DNA of 55,063 nucleotides from Planctomycetaceae bacterium (GCA_002685335.1 NYWY01000049.1:1-55063), one strand, 5' to 3'; shown: positions 32,999 through 42,272, numbered from the stretch's first letter. Numbers and translations are program-made. Notes: a model not told the origin generated them from the letters alone.

Positions 32999-34113
32999 GC
33001 AGTGCTTTTACCCATGGAGTTGTTCTCTCCATCGGCTCGCCGCGACCCCGTCGCCTGTGATTCGGCGTCTTCCTCTGCAAGCCACGGCATGAGTTCGCGG
33101 ACCTTGCGGCCCGCGGTCTCCATGGAATGATCCGCGGTTTCGGCGCGATGACGTCGCAGGCCCGGGAAGCCCGCCCCGGCGTCCGCTCGCAGGGCGGTCG
33201 CGAATCGTCCGTCTCGAATCTCGGCGAGAAGCTCGCGCATGCGTGACTTCACGTCCTCGTCGACCAGCCGCGGTGCGGCGTGATCGATGCCGTATTCGGC
33301 GGTGTTGCTGATCGCCGAACGCATGCCGGCGAGACCCCGGTGGTAGATCAGATCGCAGACCTGCTTCAGTTCCTGGCAGCATTCGATGTAGGCGACTTCG
33401 GGGGGGTAGCCGGCCTCGATCAGAATCTCATACGCGGCGACCACGAGTCCCGTGACCCCGCCGCAGAGAACCGCCTGTTCGCCGAAGAGATCGGTCTCCG
33501 TCTCGTCCGCGATGCTTCCCACGATCGAGCCTCCACGGGTGCAGCCGATTCCGGCGGTCCACGCGAGACAGAGTCCGGCGGCATCGGTGGCGGGGGTGCC
33601 CCGCATCCCGGCGGGATCCGCGAATTGATGAACCGAAACGATCGCCGGAATTCCCTGGCCGAGCAGGAATCTCTCGCGCACCGTTCGACCCGGTCCCTTG
33701 GGGGCGACCAAGACCGCGCCGACGCCTTCGGGGGGATCGATGTCTCCGTGATGCAGACTGAAGCCGTGAATGACCCCGAGAACCTGACCCGGTCGAACGA
33801 CCGGCTGGAGACTGGTTCGCCAGACTTCGCCGTGCACCTCGTCCGGCAGGGCGATGATGATCAGGTCGCTGCGGCGGACGGCCTCGTCGTGATCGAAGGT
33901 CTCGAAACCGTCGTCCGACGCCTTTTTGCGGGCCTCGGAATTCGGACGGCCGCCGATCACGACGGAAATCCCCGAATCACGAAGGTTGAGGGCATGGGCC
34001 CGGCCCTGGTTTCCATAACCAAGGATCGAGGTCGTCCGTCCCGATTCGGCCAGCAAGGGCTCGATCGGGGCGTCCGCAGCGTGAATCACGGTTCCGCGAG
34101 GGGGAAGGGGCAT
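32995..34113 (-). CDS. ilvC: Ketol-acid reductoisomerase (class I)
   Basis: Isomerises and reduces acetohydroxy acids in valine, leucine and isoleucine synthesis, using Mg and NAD(P)H. The Rossmann motif is GYGNQGRAHALNLRDSG, followed by APKGPG, DLFGEQAVLCGG and the metal-binding YIECCQELKQVCDLIY with SNTAEYG. Class I size (372, slightly long). ATG 34113 has TATCCT eight bases upstream and no Shine-Dalgarno, so it may be leaderless. Its stop overlaps uppP, an unusual amino-acid/envelope pairing. No other ilv gene is nearby. Confidence 0.95.
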   Translation of the reverse strand: MPLPPRGTVIHAADAPIEPLLAESGRTTSILGYGNQGRAHALNLRDSGISVVIGGRPNSEARKKASDDGFETFDHDEAVRRSDLIIIALPDEVHGEVWRTSLQPVVRPGQVLGVIHGFSLHHGDIDPPEGVGAVLVAPKGPGRTVRERFLLGQGIPAIVSVHQFADPAGMRGTPATDAAGLCLAWTAGIGCTRGGSIVGSIADETETDLFGEQAVLCGGVTGLVVAAYEILIEAGYPPEVAYIECCQELKQVCDLIYHRGLAGMRSAISNTAEYGIDHAAPRLVDEDVKSRMRELLAEIRDGRFATALRADAGAGFPGLRRHRAETADHSMETAGRKVRELMPWLAEEDAESQATGSRRADGENNSMGKSTA

Positions 34114-34121
34114 GGCGAGCG

Positions 34122-34127
34122 AGGATA
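34122..34127 (-). promoter_or_regulatory. Candidate -10 box of a leaderless ilvC-uppP transcript
   Basis: On the minus strand TATCCT lies eight bases before the ilvC ATG, with no ribosome binding site between. Confidence 0.35.
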
Positions 34128-34256
34128 TCGAGGCCGGGGGGGGCAGGGCCAGAACCGGCGACTCGCGAAATCCGAATGAAGTCGGGCGTTTCAGGGGTCG
34201 ATTGGTAGGAGGAACACCCCTCCCCGGGGCTTGCACCACCCTCTTGGACTCTCAAG

Positions 34257-34721
34257 ATGCCGACCCTTCTCGATCGTGACCTCTCGGCCGGACCGACTTC
34301 CGAAGCCATGGTCGACTCCGAATGGCGGATCGAGACGCTTCCAGGTCTCCATCTGCTCTCCGACGGGCGTGAACGACGGCGGCACCGTCGCTACGCGGTG
34401 AAGCCCATGTACGCATCCGTCAGGATTCGCAGCGAGGAGCAGGGGATCATGGACGGCCATCTCCTCGATATCTCGATCGCCGGAGCTCGGTTCGAATCCG
34501 ACGTGCGATACCGGGTCGGAGACGCGCTCCAGTTCGAAATCGAACTCCCCGGCGGAGCCGCGACTCTCCGAGGCATCGGGCATGCGGTGAGAATCGTGGA
34601 TGAAGTTCCGGCATCGGGTGACGTGCTGGTCGCGATCGAATTCGATCGCTTCGAGAGTCGGCTTGATTCGGCCACCCTCACGCGGTACCTCGAGCAGGGC
34701 TGCCTTCTCCGCGCCGCCTGA
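34257..34721 (+). CDS. PilZ-domain protein, probable c-di-GMP receptor
   Basis: 154 residues. Residues 39-150 form a PilZ domain: an Arg cluster RRRHRR (about 40-45) gives the RxxxR motif and DISIAGARF at 71-79 gives DxSxxG, so both halves of the cyclic di-GMP site are intact. The N-terminal 35 residues have no recognisable fold. No output domain, so it probably signals by protein contact. Alone on its strand, divergent from ilvC and convergent with aroK 26 bases away. Confidence 0.88.
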   Translation: MPTLLDRDLSAGPTSEAMVDSEWRIETLPGLHLLSDGRERRRHRRYAVKPMYASVRIRSEEQGIMDGHLLDISIAGARFESDVRYRVGDALQFEIELPGGAATLRGIGHAVRIVDEVPASGDVLVAIEFDRFESRLDSATLTRYLEQGCLLRAA

Positions 34722-34746
34722 ACCCCTTCAGGCGTGAACCGACGAA

Positions 34747-35271
34747 TCAGCCGCGGGTGGCCAACGCCATCAGTGAACCGACCACCGCGGCAAGGCCGAG
34801 ATCGGTGACATCGATGTGCTGATCCGCGATCCGCTGGAAGATCGGACGGCGAATCAGATCGATCGCCTTCATTTCGTCCAGGGCCGGAAGGTCGGTCAGG
34901 GCGGGGCGATGTGGGTCGTCACCGATGCGTCGGGTGAGAACCTCGGGCGTGGCGTCAAGCCAACCGATTCTCACTCGTCTCTCCTCCCGCTCGAGCCGCA
35001 AGGATGCTTCAGCGCCGGGGGCCGTGGGGGTTCCTCCACCCAACGCGATGATCGAGTGGGCGTGGCGACCCAGCACATCCTTGAGTGCGATCAGTTCCCC
35101 GGCTCTCCAGGCGGGCTCGCCGTGTTCGCGAAAGCAGGTCGGGGCGTCACATCCGACGACGTCGCTCGTGCGGTCGTCGAGGTCGATGAACGGTCGCGCA
35201 AGAAGATCGGCCGTCGCGCGGCCGGCAGTGGATTTGCCGGTGCCGCGAAGGCCGATCAGGAGCAGATTCAT
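34747..35271 (-). CDS. aroK: Shikimate kinase
   Basis: Phosphorylates shikimate with ATP in the aromatic amino acid pathway. Walker A GLRGTGKST at residues 7-15, the substrate-binding DLDD near 31, a Phe-Arg-Glu-x-Gly-Glu block (CFREHGEPAWR) and GGGTPTAP near 78 are present. 174 residues is standard. It starts 29 bases after rpmH on the same strand, so the two are probably co-transcribed. Confidence 0.93.
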   Translation of the reverse strand: MNLLLIGLRGTGKSTAGRATADLLARPFIDLDDRTSDVVGCDAPTCFREHGEPAWRAGELIALKDVLGRHAHSIIALGGGTPTAPGAEASLRLEREERRVRIGWLDATPEVLTRRIGDDPHRPALTDLPALDEMKAIDLIRRPIFQRIADQHIDVTDLGLAAVVGSLMALATRG

Positions 35272-35300
35272 CAGTTGGCTTCAGACCGGGACGCGGAGCG

Positions 35301-35444
35301 TCAGATCGTGGTGAGTCGCTTGCGACCGCTTCGACGGCGGCCGTTGATGATCTTCCGGCCGGCCTTGGTGGCCATGCGTGCTCGGAAGCCGGACTTGCGA
35401 ATCTTCTTGATCCGGCTGGTCTTACGCGGGTAATGAAGGGCCAT
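35301..35444 (-). CDS. rpmH: 50S ribosomal protein L34
   Basis: 47 residues, very basic. The core SGFRARMATKAGRKIINGRR and the end GRKRL match L34. The N terminus MALHYPRKTSRIKKI differs from the usual MKRTYQPS start. In most bacteria rpmH lies next to rnpA near dnaA and the origin; here neither follows, and aroK is downstream instead. No clear ribosome binding site. It is easy to miss because a longer reading frame encloses it. Confidence 0.92.
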   Translation of the reverse strand: MALHYPRKTSRIKKIRKSGFRARMATKAGRKIINGRRRSGRKRLTTI

Positions 35445-35866
35445 GACGGTGCTCGGCGGTGCTGGTTTCGATCGCGAGGTCGACCCTCGCCGACTCGGAT
35501 CGCGGACGATATCAGGAACCGCCCCGGCGGTCCATCCCCCGATCGAGGGATCCGGGGGGAAGGGGCCCCACGGTCGAGAAACGGGCCCCCCGAAGGTCCG
35601 ATCATGAGGCCTGTCGACCACTTCCGCTGAATATGGACGGATGGATGGTCGATTCCGGGCCTGGTGGCGTGAATCAGCGCTCGCATCGTCAGGTGGCTCG
35701 CTATGCTCGCCTCGACGCGCGTCTTCTCCGGCCGTCGACGAGGGGGTTCCCCCACCCGGCTTCCGGAGAATCCGCTCGTCCGGAATCTCTGTTTCGATGT
35801 CCTTCATGTCGGTCGTGCGACCGCCAGTTCGACATCCCTGTCCGGATGGTGTGTTTCGTGGAACTC
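35445..35866. other. Divergent intergenic region between rpmH and rnc
   Basis: About 420 bases with no convincing gene. Reading frames run through it only as extensions of rnc or rpmH and lack conserved sequence. It must hold both promoters. An inverted repeat GGGGCCC / GGGCCCC lies near 35566-35593, separated by about 14 bases, and could be a leader hairpin on either transcript. No tRNA or known riboswitch seen. Confidence 0.5.
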
Positions 35867-36733
35867 ATGGATAGATTAGCCGAGGCCGAAAGGCGTCTCG
35901 GTCACCGTTTCAGCGACCGTCGGCTGCTCGCACAGGCGTTTCGTCATGCCTCTTCGGCGGACGACCGGCTGGATTCGAACGAGCGACTGGAATTCCTCGG
36001 GGACGCGGTCCTCGGGATGATCGTCTGTCGCGAGCTCTACAACCGGTTCCCGACCCAGCTCGAAGGTGAACTGACCAAGATCAAGTCGAACGTGGTGAGC
36101 CGACGGGTCTGCGCCGAGATCGCGGAGGAACTGTCACTCGGCCCGCTCCTTCAACTCGGCAAGGGGATGAATGGTCGAGGAGAGATGCCTTCCTCGTTGT
36201 TGGCGGCGGTGCTCGAATCGGTCATCGGAGCCTTGTACGAGGATGCCGGCTACGAACTCACGCGACGATTCGTGCTCGAGCATCTCGAGTCCCGCATCGA
36301 CCACGCGGCCAAGCTGGGTCATCAGCAGAATTTCAAGTCGGTCCTTCAGCAGGTCTTCCAACGGAAGGGGCTCGGGCCACCGACGTACAAGGTGCTCGAC
36401 GAGCGAGGCCCGGACCATGCGAAGTGCTTCGAAGTCTGCGTGGCCGCCGGTGGCTATCAGTTCGAGGGATGCTGGGGTCCCAACAAGAAGCAGGCGGAGC
36501 AGCAAGCGGCCCTCGCTTCGTTGCTGGCCCTGCAGCTCGCCGAGGTCGACGATGCCGGCGACGTCCAACTCGAAGATGCTTGTTGGACCGAAGTCCCCTT
36601 TGATGACGACGTTCTGATCGTGGCGGGGGGGAACCCCTCGGAAAGCCCGTCCGCGGAGCCTCTGGCATCCGAGACTCCGAGTGATGGCTTGGACGACGAG
36701 GCGTCGGTCTCGGCCGGTGGTGATGGGGGCTGA
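35867..36733 (+). CDS. rnc: Ribonuclease III
   Basis: Double-strand-specific endonuclease for rRNA and mRNA processing. The catalytic domain contains ERLEFLGDAVLGM with the metal-binding residues and, later, AVLESVIGALYEDAGY. A double-stranded RNA-binding domain occupies about residues 160-230 (NFKSVLQQVFQRKG to KKQAEQQAALASLL). A further 55-60 residues are acidic and low in complexity, an extension beyond the usual length of about 225. ATG 35867 has GGA upstream; ATG 35846 is an alternative seven codons earlier. Confidence 0.93.
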   Translation: MDRLAEAERRLGHRFSDRRLLAQAFRHASSADDRLDSNERLEFLGDAVLGMIVCRELYNRFPTQLEGELTKIKSNVVSRRVCAEIAEELSLGPLLQLGKGMNGRGEMPSSLLAAVLESVIGALYEDAGYELTRRFVLEHLESRIDHAAKLGHQQNFKSVLQQVFQRKGLGPPTYKVLDERGPDHAKCFEVCVAAGGYQFEGCWGPNKKQAEQQAALASLLALQLAEVDDAGDVQLEDACWTEVPFDDDVLIVAGGNPSESPSAEPLASETPSDGLDDEASVSAGGDGG

Positions 36734-36766
36734 CCCCGGCCGACCTCGGGGGAGGACATGATCAGG

Positions 36767-37246
36767 TCAGGCGGTCAGCCATCGGACGAACAGGATCGCG
36801 AAACCCACCGCAAGTCCGATCGCGGCGCCCGCGAACACCGCCCGGGCGTTGGATCGCAGTGATGATCGCTCGGGTCGAGCGAGCACCGAGATCGGCCCGG
36901 TGATGTCGTCGGTCGATTCACCTCGACGAGCCCGATCCTGCACCACCGCGATCACCAGGTTCGCATCGAATTCGCGAAGACCGAGACTCCGCGCCTCCTG
37001 GATCAGAGCCTCCCGTCGCTCCGGAGCGAGGATGGCCCCCTCGAGGACACGGGCGATGCTGGTGGCGAACGCAAGGAGGGGTGAAGCCGGATGAAGGGCA
37101 GGGGATCCCGCGGCCATTCGGTTCTCCAACGCCACCCGGCTTCGAGTGTCTTCAAGTTGCCGAATCGCTCGATTCCACGGTGCGACGTCGGAATCCGATT
37201 CCTCGGTATCCGTTTGAAGCACCAGGCTGGATCGAATGGAGGTCAC
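36767..37246 (-). CDS. Hypothetical C-terminally anchored membrane protein
   Basis: 159 residues. No N-terminal signal. A helical domain at about 55-115 (LLAFATSIARVLEGAIL, then REALIQEARSLGLREFDANLVIAVVQD) is followed by one C-terminal hydrophobic helix at about 138-156. This is a tail-anchored layout. GTG start, weak ribosome binding site. It lies 193 bases downstream of phoU on the same strand, but with no overlap, so it need not belong to the phosphate operon. No family recognised. Confidence 0.6.
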   Translation of the reverse strand: MTSIRSSLVLQTDTEESDSDVAPWNRAIRQLEDTRSRVALENRMAAGSPALHPASPLLAFATSIARVLEGAILAPERREALIQEARSLGLREFDANLVIAVVQDRARRGESTDDITGPISVLARPERSSLRSNARAVFAGAAIGLAVGFAILFVRWLTA

Positions 37247-37439
37247 GTTCGGGCCCTTTCCCGTCGGGGCGATCGGTCGGTGAGTCTGATACGCCCGGGA
37301 GGCGGGCGAAGTTCACGGTTCCGAATCTAGCTCCAAGCGGGCAGTGGCCCACCGCGATCGAACGGGAATCCACCGACCGAGTCCTTTCGGACGCGTCGGG
37401 GGTCGACTTCGGTGTTCTGGGGGATGTGGGCGGGCGGGA

Positions 37440-38147
37440 TCAGTCCAGACCGTGTCGGACCGAACGGCCTTCGACCAGGAAGATCACTTCCTCGGCCATG
37501 GAGGTGGTCAGATCACCGATCCGCTCGAATCTCTGTGAAATCGCGAGCACCTCGATCGCGGTTCGAACCAGGCCGGCATCCTGCGGCACCTCTTCGCGGG
37601 CCCATCGGAGGACCGCTCGATTGAGATCATCGATGTGATCGTCATCGAGCCGGACCTGGCGAGCCTTGACGGTATCGCTCTCGGCGAGGGCGGCGAGGGC
37701 TTCGCGAAACACGTCGCGAGTGACGAAGCACATGTCGACGATCGGGGGTGGGATTCGGACCGCGGGCAGGTTGGAGAGTCGGATCACCCGCTTGCTGATC
37801 CCCTTGGCGAGATCGCCGATCCGCTCGAGTTCTCCGCTGATCTTCATCATGGTGATCACGCGGCGGAGGTCGCTGGCGACCGGCGACCCGAGGGCCAGGA
37901 CCTTCATGCACGCCTCTTCGATCCGGAGGTCGTCCTCGTCGATCTCGCGGTCGCCCTTCTTGACCGTGCGTGCGAGTTCCGGGTCGCCGTTGACCACCGC
38001 ATCCGTGACGATCTGAAGACGCTTCTCGACCTTGCCCCCCAGGATCAGGAGGTCCGACCGGAGGTCACGGAGATTTGATTCAAGATCAAGGGGCATCGGG
38101 AAAAGGACCTCGACGAGTACCGGTTCAGCCGAATCGACCGGAGACAT
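37440..38147 (-). CDS. phoU: Phosphate signalling protein PhoU
   Basis: Helical regulator that links the Pst transporter to the PhoR kinase and represses the regulon when phosphate is plentiful. Two PhoU repeats are visible with the metal-binding signature [17 protein letters not shown] near residue 110 and [17 protein letters not shown] near 210. 235 residues. ATG 38147 has GAGGA just upstream and overlaps the end of pstB by 23 bases; ATG 38096 is a shorter alternative. Last gene of the phosphate operon. Confidence 0.94.
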   Translation of the reverse strand: MSPVDSAEPVLVEVLFPMPLDLESNLRDLRSDLLILGGKVEKRLQIVTDAVVNGDPELARTVKKGDREIDEDDLRIEEACMKVLALGSPVASDLRRVITMMKISGELERIGDLAKGISKRVIRLSNLPAVRIPPPIVDMCFVTRDVFREALAALAESDTVKARQVRLDDDHIDDLNRAVLRWAREEVPQDAGLVRTAIEVLAISQRFERIGDLTTSMAEEVIFLVEGRSVRHGLD

Positions 38148-39009
38148 AGTCCTCGGTCTCGGTCTGGCTCGGATTGGTGAAAATGCGTTCGGTCTTGTCT
38201 CGTTCCACCAGTCGGCCTTCGAAGAAGAAGGCGGTCTGGTCGGAGACCCGGGCGGCTTGCTGCATGTTGTGGGTGACGATCACGATGGTGTACTGGTTCC
38301 GAAGTTCCCGGATGAGCTCTTCGATCGCGCTGGTCGAGCGAGGGTCGAGGGCCGAACAGGGTTCGTCCATCAGCAGGACTTCGGGACCGACCGCGATGGC
38401 GCGGGCGATGCAGAGTCGTTGCTGTTGTCCACCGGAGAGACCGAGTGCGCTCTGATGCAGCCGGTCCTTGACTTCGTCCCAGATGGCGGCCTGACGAAGG
38501 CTCTGCTCCACCAGTTCCGCGAGGTCGCTCCGTGAGTAGCGGCGGTGCAGTCGGGGACCGTAGGCGATGTTGTCGAAGATCGACTTCGGGAAGGGATTCG
38601 GCTTCTGGAAGACCATGCCGACCCGTCGTCGGAGATCGACCACGTCGAATCGAGCCGGAAGGATGTCGGTGCCGTGCAGGGTCAGGGTTCCCGACGCCTT
38701 GGCGCTCGGAATGGTGTCGTTCATCCGGTTGAACCAACGGAGCAGGGTCGACTTCCCGCAGCCCGAGGGACCGATGAATGCGGTGACCTGTCGGCTCGGA
38801 ATGCTCAACTCGATGTCGTGGAGCGCCTGGAAACTTCCGTACCAGCTGCTGAACTCGCTTGCTTCGAGGCAGGTCACGGTGTTTGTCTCGGTCGCCGAGG
38901 TCGGCGAGGGTGCGGAGTTGATTTCGCCAGGGGAGGTTGGCAGCGTGATCTTCGGCTTCCTCTCGTCGAGTTCCGATTCCGGAAGGTCTTTGATGGAGTC
39001 GGTTTTCAC
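38125..39009 (-). CDS. pstB: Phosphate ABC transporter ATP-binding protein
   Basis: Drives phosphate import. Walker [11 protein letters not shown]-loop [10 protein letters not shown], signature LSGGQQQRL and Walker [14 protein letters not shown] are intact. The PstB-specific RWFNRMND follows Walker A. 294 residues, with about 45 low-complexity residues before the usual start of the domain. GTG 39009 overlaps the pstA stop (GTGA), which favours this start. Coupled on both sides within pstS-C-A-B-phoU. Confidence 0.96.
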   Translation of the reverse strand: MKTDSIKDLPESELDERKPKITLPTSPGEINSAPSPTSATETNTVTCLEASEFSSWYGSFQALHDIELSIPSRQVTAFIGPSGCGKSTLLRWFNRMNDTIPSAKASGTLTLHGTDILPARFDVVDLRRRVGMVFQKPNPFPKSIFDNIAYGPRLHRRYSRSDLAELVEQSLRQAAIWDEVKDRLHQSALGLSGGQQQRLCIARAIAVGPEVLLMDEPCSALDPRSTSAIEELIRELRNQYTIVIVTHNMQQAARVSDQTAFFFEGRLVERDKTERIFTNPSQTETEDYVSGRFG

Positions 39010-40241
39010 TGGAGAGGCCTCTGGAGCTTTTGCCGGATCAGGACGGCGATCGCGTTGAACGCCAGCAGGGTGGCCAGCAGCACGATGATCCCGGTGGCGG
39101 CAAGGGCTCGGAAGTCCTCCTGCCAGCGGTTGGTCCAATTGTAGATCTGCATCGGAAGGACGGTGAAATCGTCCATGACGGTGGACGGGACGTCGGTGAT
39201 GAACAAGGCGACCCCCAGGACCAGGATGGGGGCCGCTTCACCGATCGCCCGGCTCATGGCGAGGATCGCGCCGGTCATGATCATGGGGATCGCGGCGGGC
39301 AGGGTCACTCGGGAGGTGGTCTGCCAGCGGGTGGCTCCCATGGCCAGCGAGCCGGTCCGAAGGGACAGGGGAACGGATCGCAGCGCCTCCTGGGAGCTGA
39401 TGATCACGATCGGCAGGACCACCAGCATCAAGGTGAGGCCACCGGCGAGAACGGACTGGCCGAAGGGGAACTGGATGTAGTACCAAGGTCGGACCACCTC
39501 GAAGTCGGCCGGTTCCTCGATGCTCCAGGCCTCCAGCGCGCCAATGGCGGGCGTCGGCTCCTCTCCGTCGGGGATCACGGTGAGACTCACGGGCATCCAG
39601 CGATTGGTGAAGATGAGCTCGCCGTCCTCGGCCTGCTCGATCTCCTCGACGTAGCCGACGTCTCCGGTGACCAAGTCGGGGATCTCGTCTCGCTTCGAGA
39701 CCGGGTAGCGGATCGCTTCGCCGCTGGTGTCGTAATAGATCGCGTAGACATCGCCGCCCAGTTCGAAGGCCGGAGCCTGGGCCGCTCCGAACAGACCGAA
39801 CATCCGGACGAAGAGGGTCAGTCCGAGGATCCCGTAGACGATCGAAGGCACGCCGGCCAGATTGGAGATGTTGAGACGGATGAAACTCGTGAGGCGGTTC
39901 TTGGAGGAGAATTCCTCCAGGTACACCGCGGTCGCCACGCCGATCGGCAGGGCGACGATCGCGCAGATTCCTCCGACCCAGATGGAGCCCATCAGCGGTG
40001 CCCGGATGCCCGCGAGGCTCGGATCCCGCGACGTGTACTGAAGAATGAAGTCCCAGGAGAGTCCCGGGAGACCCTGGATGAGAATGCTGGTCAGGAGGAC
40101 CGCCAGCACGATGACGCCGGTGGTGGTCACGATCAGGCAGGCGATCAGGAACAGGCGGTCCAGGAGACGTCGGCGACTCTGTGCCCGGGGGGCGCCGAGT
40201 TCGACCAGGGTTCCAAGATCCGTGCGGTCGGCGGGATTCAC
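39006..40241 (-). CDS. pstA: Phosphate ABC transporter permease PstA, enlarged
   Basis: Inner-membrane permease. Hydrophobic helices and the EAA-type loop ([25 protein letters not shown]) identify it, as do [12 protein letters not shown] and [12 protein letters not shown]. PstA is usually about 280-300 residues; this one has 411. The excess is a hydrophilic insert of about 100 residues at roughly 155-260, rich in Asp, Glu and Tyr, lying between two membrane segments and probably extracytoplasmic. GTG start overlaps the pstC stop. Confidence 0.93.
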   Translation of the reverse strand: MNPADRTDLGTLVELGAPRAQSRRRLLDRLFLIACLIVTTTGVIVLAVLLTSILIQGLPGLSWDFILQYTSRDPSLAGIRAPLMGSIWVGGICAIVALPIGVATAVYLEEFSSKNRLTSFIRLNISNLAGVPSIVYGILGLTLFVRMFGLFGAAQAPAFELGGDVYAIYYDTSGEAIRYPVSKRDEIPDLVTGDVGYVEEIEQAEDGELIFTNRWMPVSLTVIPDGEEPTPAIGALEAWSIEEPADFEVVRPWYYIQFPFGQSVLAGGLTLMLVVLPIVIISSQEALRSVPLSLRTGSLAMGATRWQTTSRVTLPAAIPMIMTGAILAMSRAIGEAAPILVLGVALFITDVPSTVMDDFTVLPMQIYNWTNRWQEDFRALAATGIIVLLATLLAFNAIAVLIRQKLQRPLQ

Positions 40242-41212
40242 TCGTACTCCTCACGGAATCGGGAGAGGATGCGGTACCCGGCGAGGGTCAGTCCGAGGGT
40301 CAGCAGGAAAAGCACGCCGGCGACGGCGAAACTCGACTTGTATTCCACTCCGGTGGCGGGGGCGTCGCCGAGGAAACTCAGCACCATGTAACCGGTCATC
40401 GTCTGGACCGAGTCCCACGGGAGGATCGTGAGTTGAGCGAGTCCGCCGGCGGCGAGGGCCACGATCATGGTCTCACCGATCGCCCGGGTGATCGCCAGCA
40501 GGTAGGAGGCCATGATGCCGCCGAGGGCACCTGGCACCACCACTCGGATCGATGTGTCGAACCGCGTGGAGCCCAGGGCGTATGCACTGTCGCGAAGTCC
40601 GCGGGGGACCGCTCGGAGCGCGTCTTCGGAGAGGCTGGTGACGATCGGCAGGATCATGATGCCGACCGCGATTCCCGCTGCTCCAGCGCTGTAGGCCCCG
40701 AAGATCGACTCGCCGAGGATGAACGTCGAGATCGACTGGAGTGACGGGGCGATGATGATCACGGCGAAGAAACCGTAGACCACGGTCGGGATGCCCGCGA
40801 GGACCTCGAGCACGGGCTTGAGAACCGATCGCACCCGGGACGGGGCGTATTCACTGAGATAGATCGCGGTGATCAGACCGATCGGAAGGGCGAAGACCGC
40901 GGCGACCAAGGTGACCAGCAACGTCCCGGCCACCAGAGGCCAGATGCCGAACTTCTTGGTCTCGCCGAGGAGTGGACTCCATTCAGCGGTGAAAAGGAAC
41001 TCCTTCAGCGAGACCTCGGCGAAGAACCGGGCGGACTGATAGGCGAGGATCCCGATGATCAAGGCGGTGATCACCAGCGAGAACCCCGTGCACCCGATGA
41101 GCATCGCCCGGACCACGGTCTCCTTTGCATCACGCCACGCCCGGCTCCGGGGGGAGCCGAGTGAGGCGAGACGGGTCAGTTGGCTCGGGGTCTCTATGGC
41201 TGGGCCATTCAT
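40238..41212 (-). CDS. pstC: Phosphate ABC transporter permease PstC
   Basis: 324-residue partner permease. LPIGLITAIYLSEYAP, LEVLAGIPTVVYGFFAV, LRDSAYALGSTRFDTSIRVVVP (EAA loop) and ITRAIGETMIVALAAG are standard PstC segments, with six or more membrane helices and a 40-residue cytosolic N terminus. No insert comparable to that of PstA. The stop overlaps pstA as GTGA; pstS ends 58 bases upstream with no hairpin terminator evident, so read-through is likely. Confidence 0.95.
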   Translation of the reverse strand: MNGPAIETPSQLTRLASLGSPRSRAWRDAKETVVRAMLIGCTGFSLVITALIIGILAYQSARFFAEVSLKEFLFTAEWSPLLGETKKFGIWPLVAGTLLVTLVAAVFALPIGLITAIYLSEYAPSRVRSVLKPVLEVLAGIPTVVYGFFAVIIIAPSLQSISTFILGESIFGAYSAGAAGIAVGIMILPIVTSLSEDALRAVPRGLRDSAYALGSTRFDTSIRVVVPGALGGIMASYLLAITRAIGETMIVALAAGGLAQLTILPWDSVQTMTGYMVLSFLGDAPATGVEYKSSFAVAGVLFLLTLGLTLAGYRILSRFREEYE

Positions 41213-41270
41213 CTCAGGGGCGTCAGGGAACCCGGGAGAGTACGGGAATGCAAGACGCTCGGCAGGAAGA

Positions 41271-42272
41271 TCAACGGTAGATGTCGCTCAGGGCACCGTG
41301 GCGGGCCTCACCATCCTCGGTCAGATATTGGGAGCCTGTTCTGCGGGCCTTGAAGGCCGATTCGGCTCGTTGGTAGAGCTCGGACGGGAGACCCACGTAG
41401 CCGACTTCCGCGGAGGCCTTGGCGGCATTCTGGAGGTAGTACTCGATGAACGCTCGGACCTGTGGCTTTCGGGCGGAGCGGGCGTTGGCGTAGATGAAGA
41501 GGGGGCGGCTGAGCGGGTTATAGGACCCATCTTCGACCGTCTGGTCGGTTGGGAGGATGGCCTTGCCGCTCTCGTTGATCACGGAGAGGGCCCGGATTTT
41601 GTCCTTGTTGGCTAGGTAGTAGGCGATTCCGAAGAATCCGATCGAACCGCGGTCGCCGGCAACCCCTCTGACCAGAACGTTGTCATCTTCCGAGACGCTC
41701 ATGTCGCTGCGGATCGTGCCCTTCTTCCCGGCCACCACTTCCTTGAAGTAGTCGAAGGTGCCGGAATCGGTACCGGGCGAATAGATGCTGAGGGGGACGG
41801 CCGGCCAGTCGGATCGAACGTCCTGCCAGGTGGTGGCCGGGTTCTCGGTGAGGAAGATCCGCTTGAGGTCGTCGATGGAGATCGTCTTCGCCCAGTCGTT
41901 CTCCTTGCTGACCACGATGGTCAGTCCGTCGTAGGCGACCGGTATCTCGATGAAATCGATTCCCGCCTTCTCACAGGTCTCGGCTTCCGAACTCTTGATC
42001 ACCCGAGACGCGTCGGAGATGTCGATTTCATTGGCGGCGAAACGCTTGAAGCCGCCGCCGGTTCCCGAGACGCCGACGGTCACCCTGACGTTCTTCGCTG
42101 CTTTCTTGAACGACTCGGCGATCGCCTCGGTGATCGGATAGACGGTCGATGAACCATCGATCCGGATGCTTCCTCGGAGCTTTCGGAGATCCTGCCCCGA
42201 GGTCTCTCCGCCCGTGAAGGCGGTGACGAGGACGGCGAGGAACAGGGCGTGGATTCTGGTCTGGAGTGTCAT
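41271..42272 (-). CDS. pstS: Phosphate-binding protein PstS
   Basis: Periplasmic phosphate receptor of the Pst transporter. The first 25 residues form a signal peptide (LFLAVLVTAF), with no lipobox. Phosphate-binding segments IDGSSTVYPIT near residue 38, VSGTGGGFKRF near 68 and YSPGTDSGTFDYF near 165 are intact. 333 residues, of the longer PstS branch. It follows phoR by 120 bases; that gap contains a candidate Pho box about 60-75 bases upstream of the ATG, so it probably has its own phosphate-starvation promoter. Confidence 0.95.
   Translation of the reverse strand: MTLQTRIHALFLAVLVTAFTGGETSGQDLRKLRGSIRIDGSSTVYPITEAIAESFKKAAKNVRVTVGVSGTGGGFKRFAANEIDISDASRVIKSSEAETCEKAGIDFIEIPVAYDGLTIVVSKENDWAKTISIDDLKRIFLTENPATTWQDVRSDWPAVPLSIYSPGTDSGTFDYFKEVVAGKKGTIRSDMSVSEDDNVLVRGVAGDRGSIGFFGIAYYLANKDKIRALSVINESGKAILPTDQTVEDGSYNPLSRPLFIYANARSARKPQVRAFIEYYLQNAAKASAEVGYVGLPSELYQRAESAFKARRTGSQYLTEDGEARHGALSDIYR

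Noticed and set aside
36734..36766. Small CCCCG/CGGGG hairpin after rnc
   Set aside because: The stem is only five pairs with no T tract, too weak to call a terminator.
39030..40391. 453-codon plus-strand frame rich in Asp, Gly and His
   Set aside because: Antisense to pstA and pstC, and typical shadow composition.
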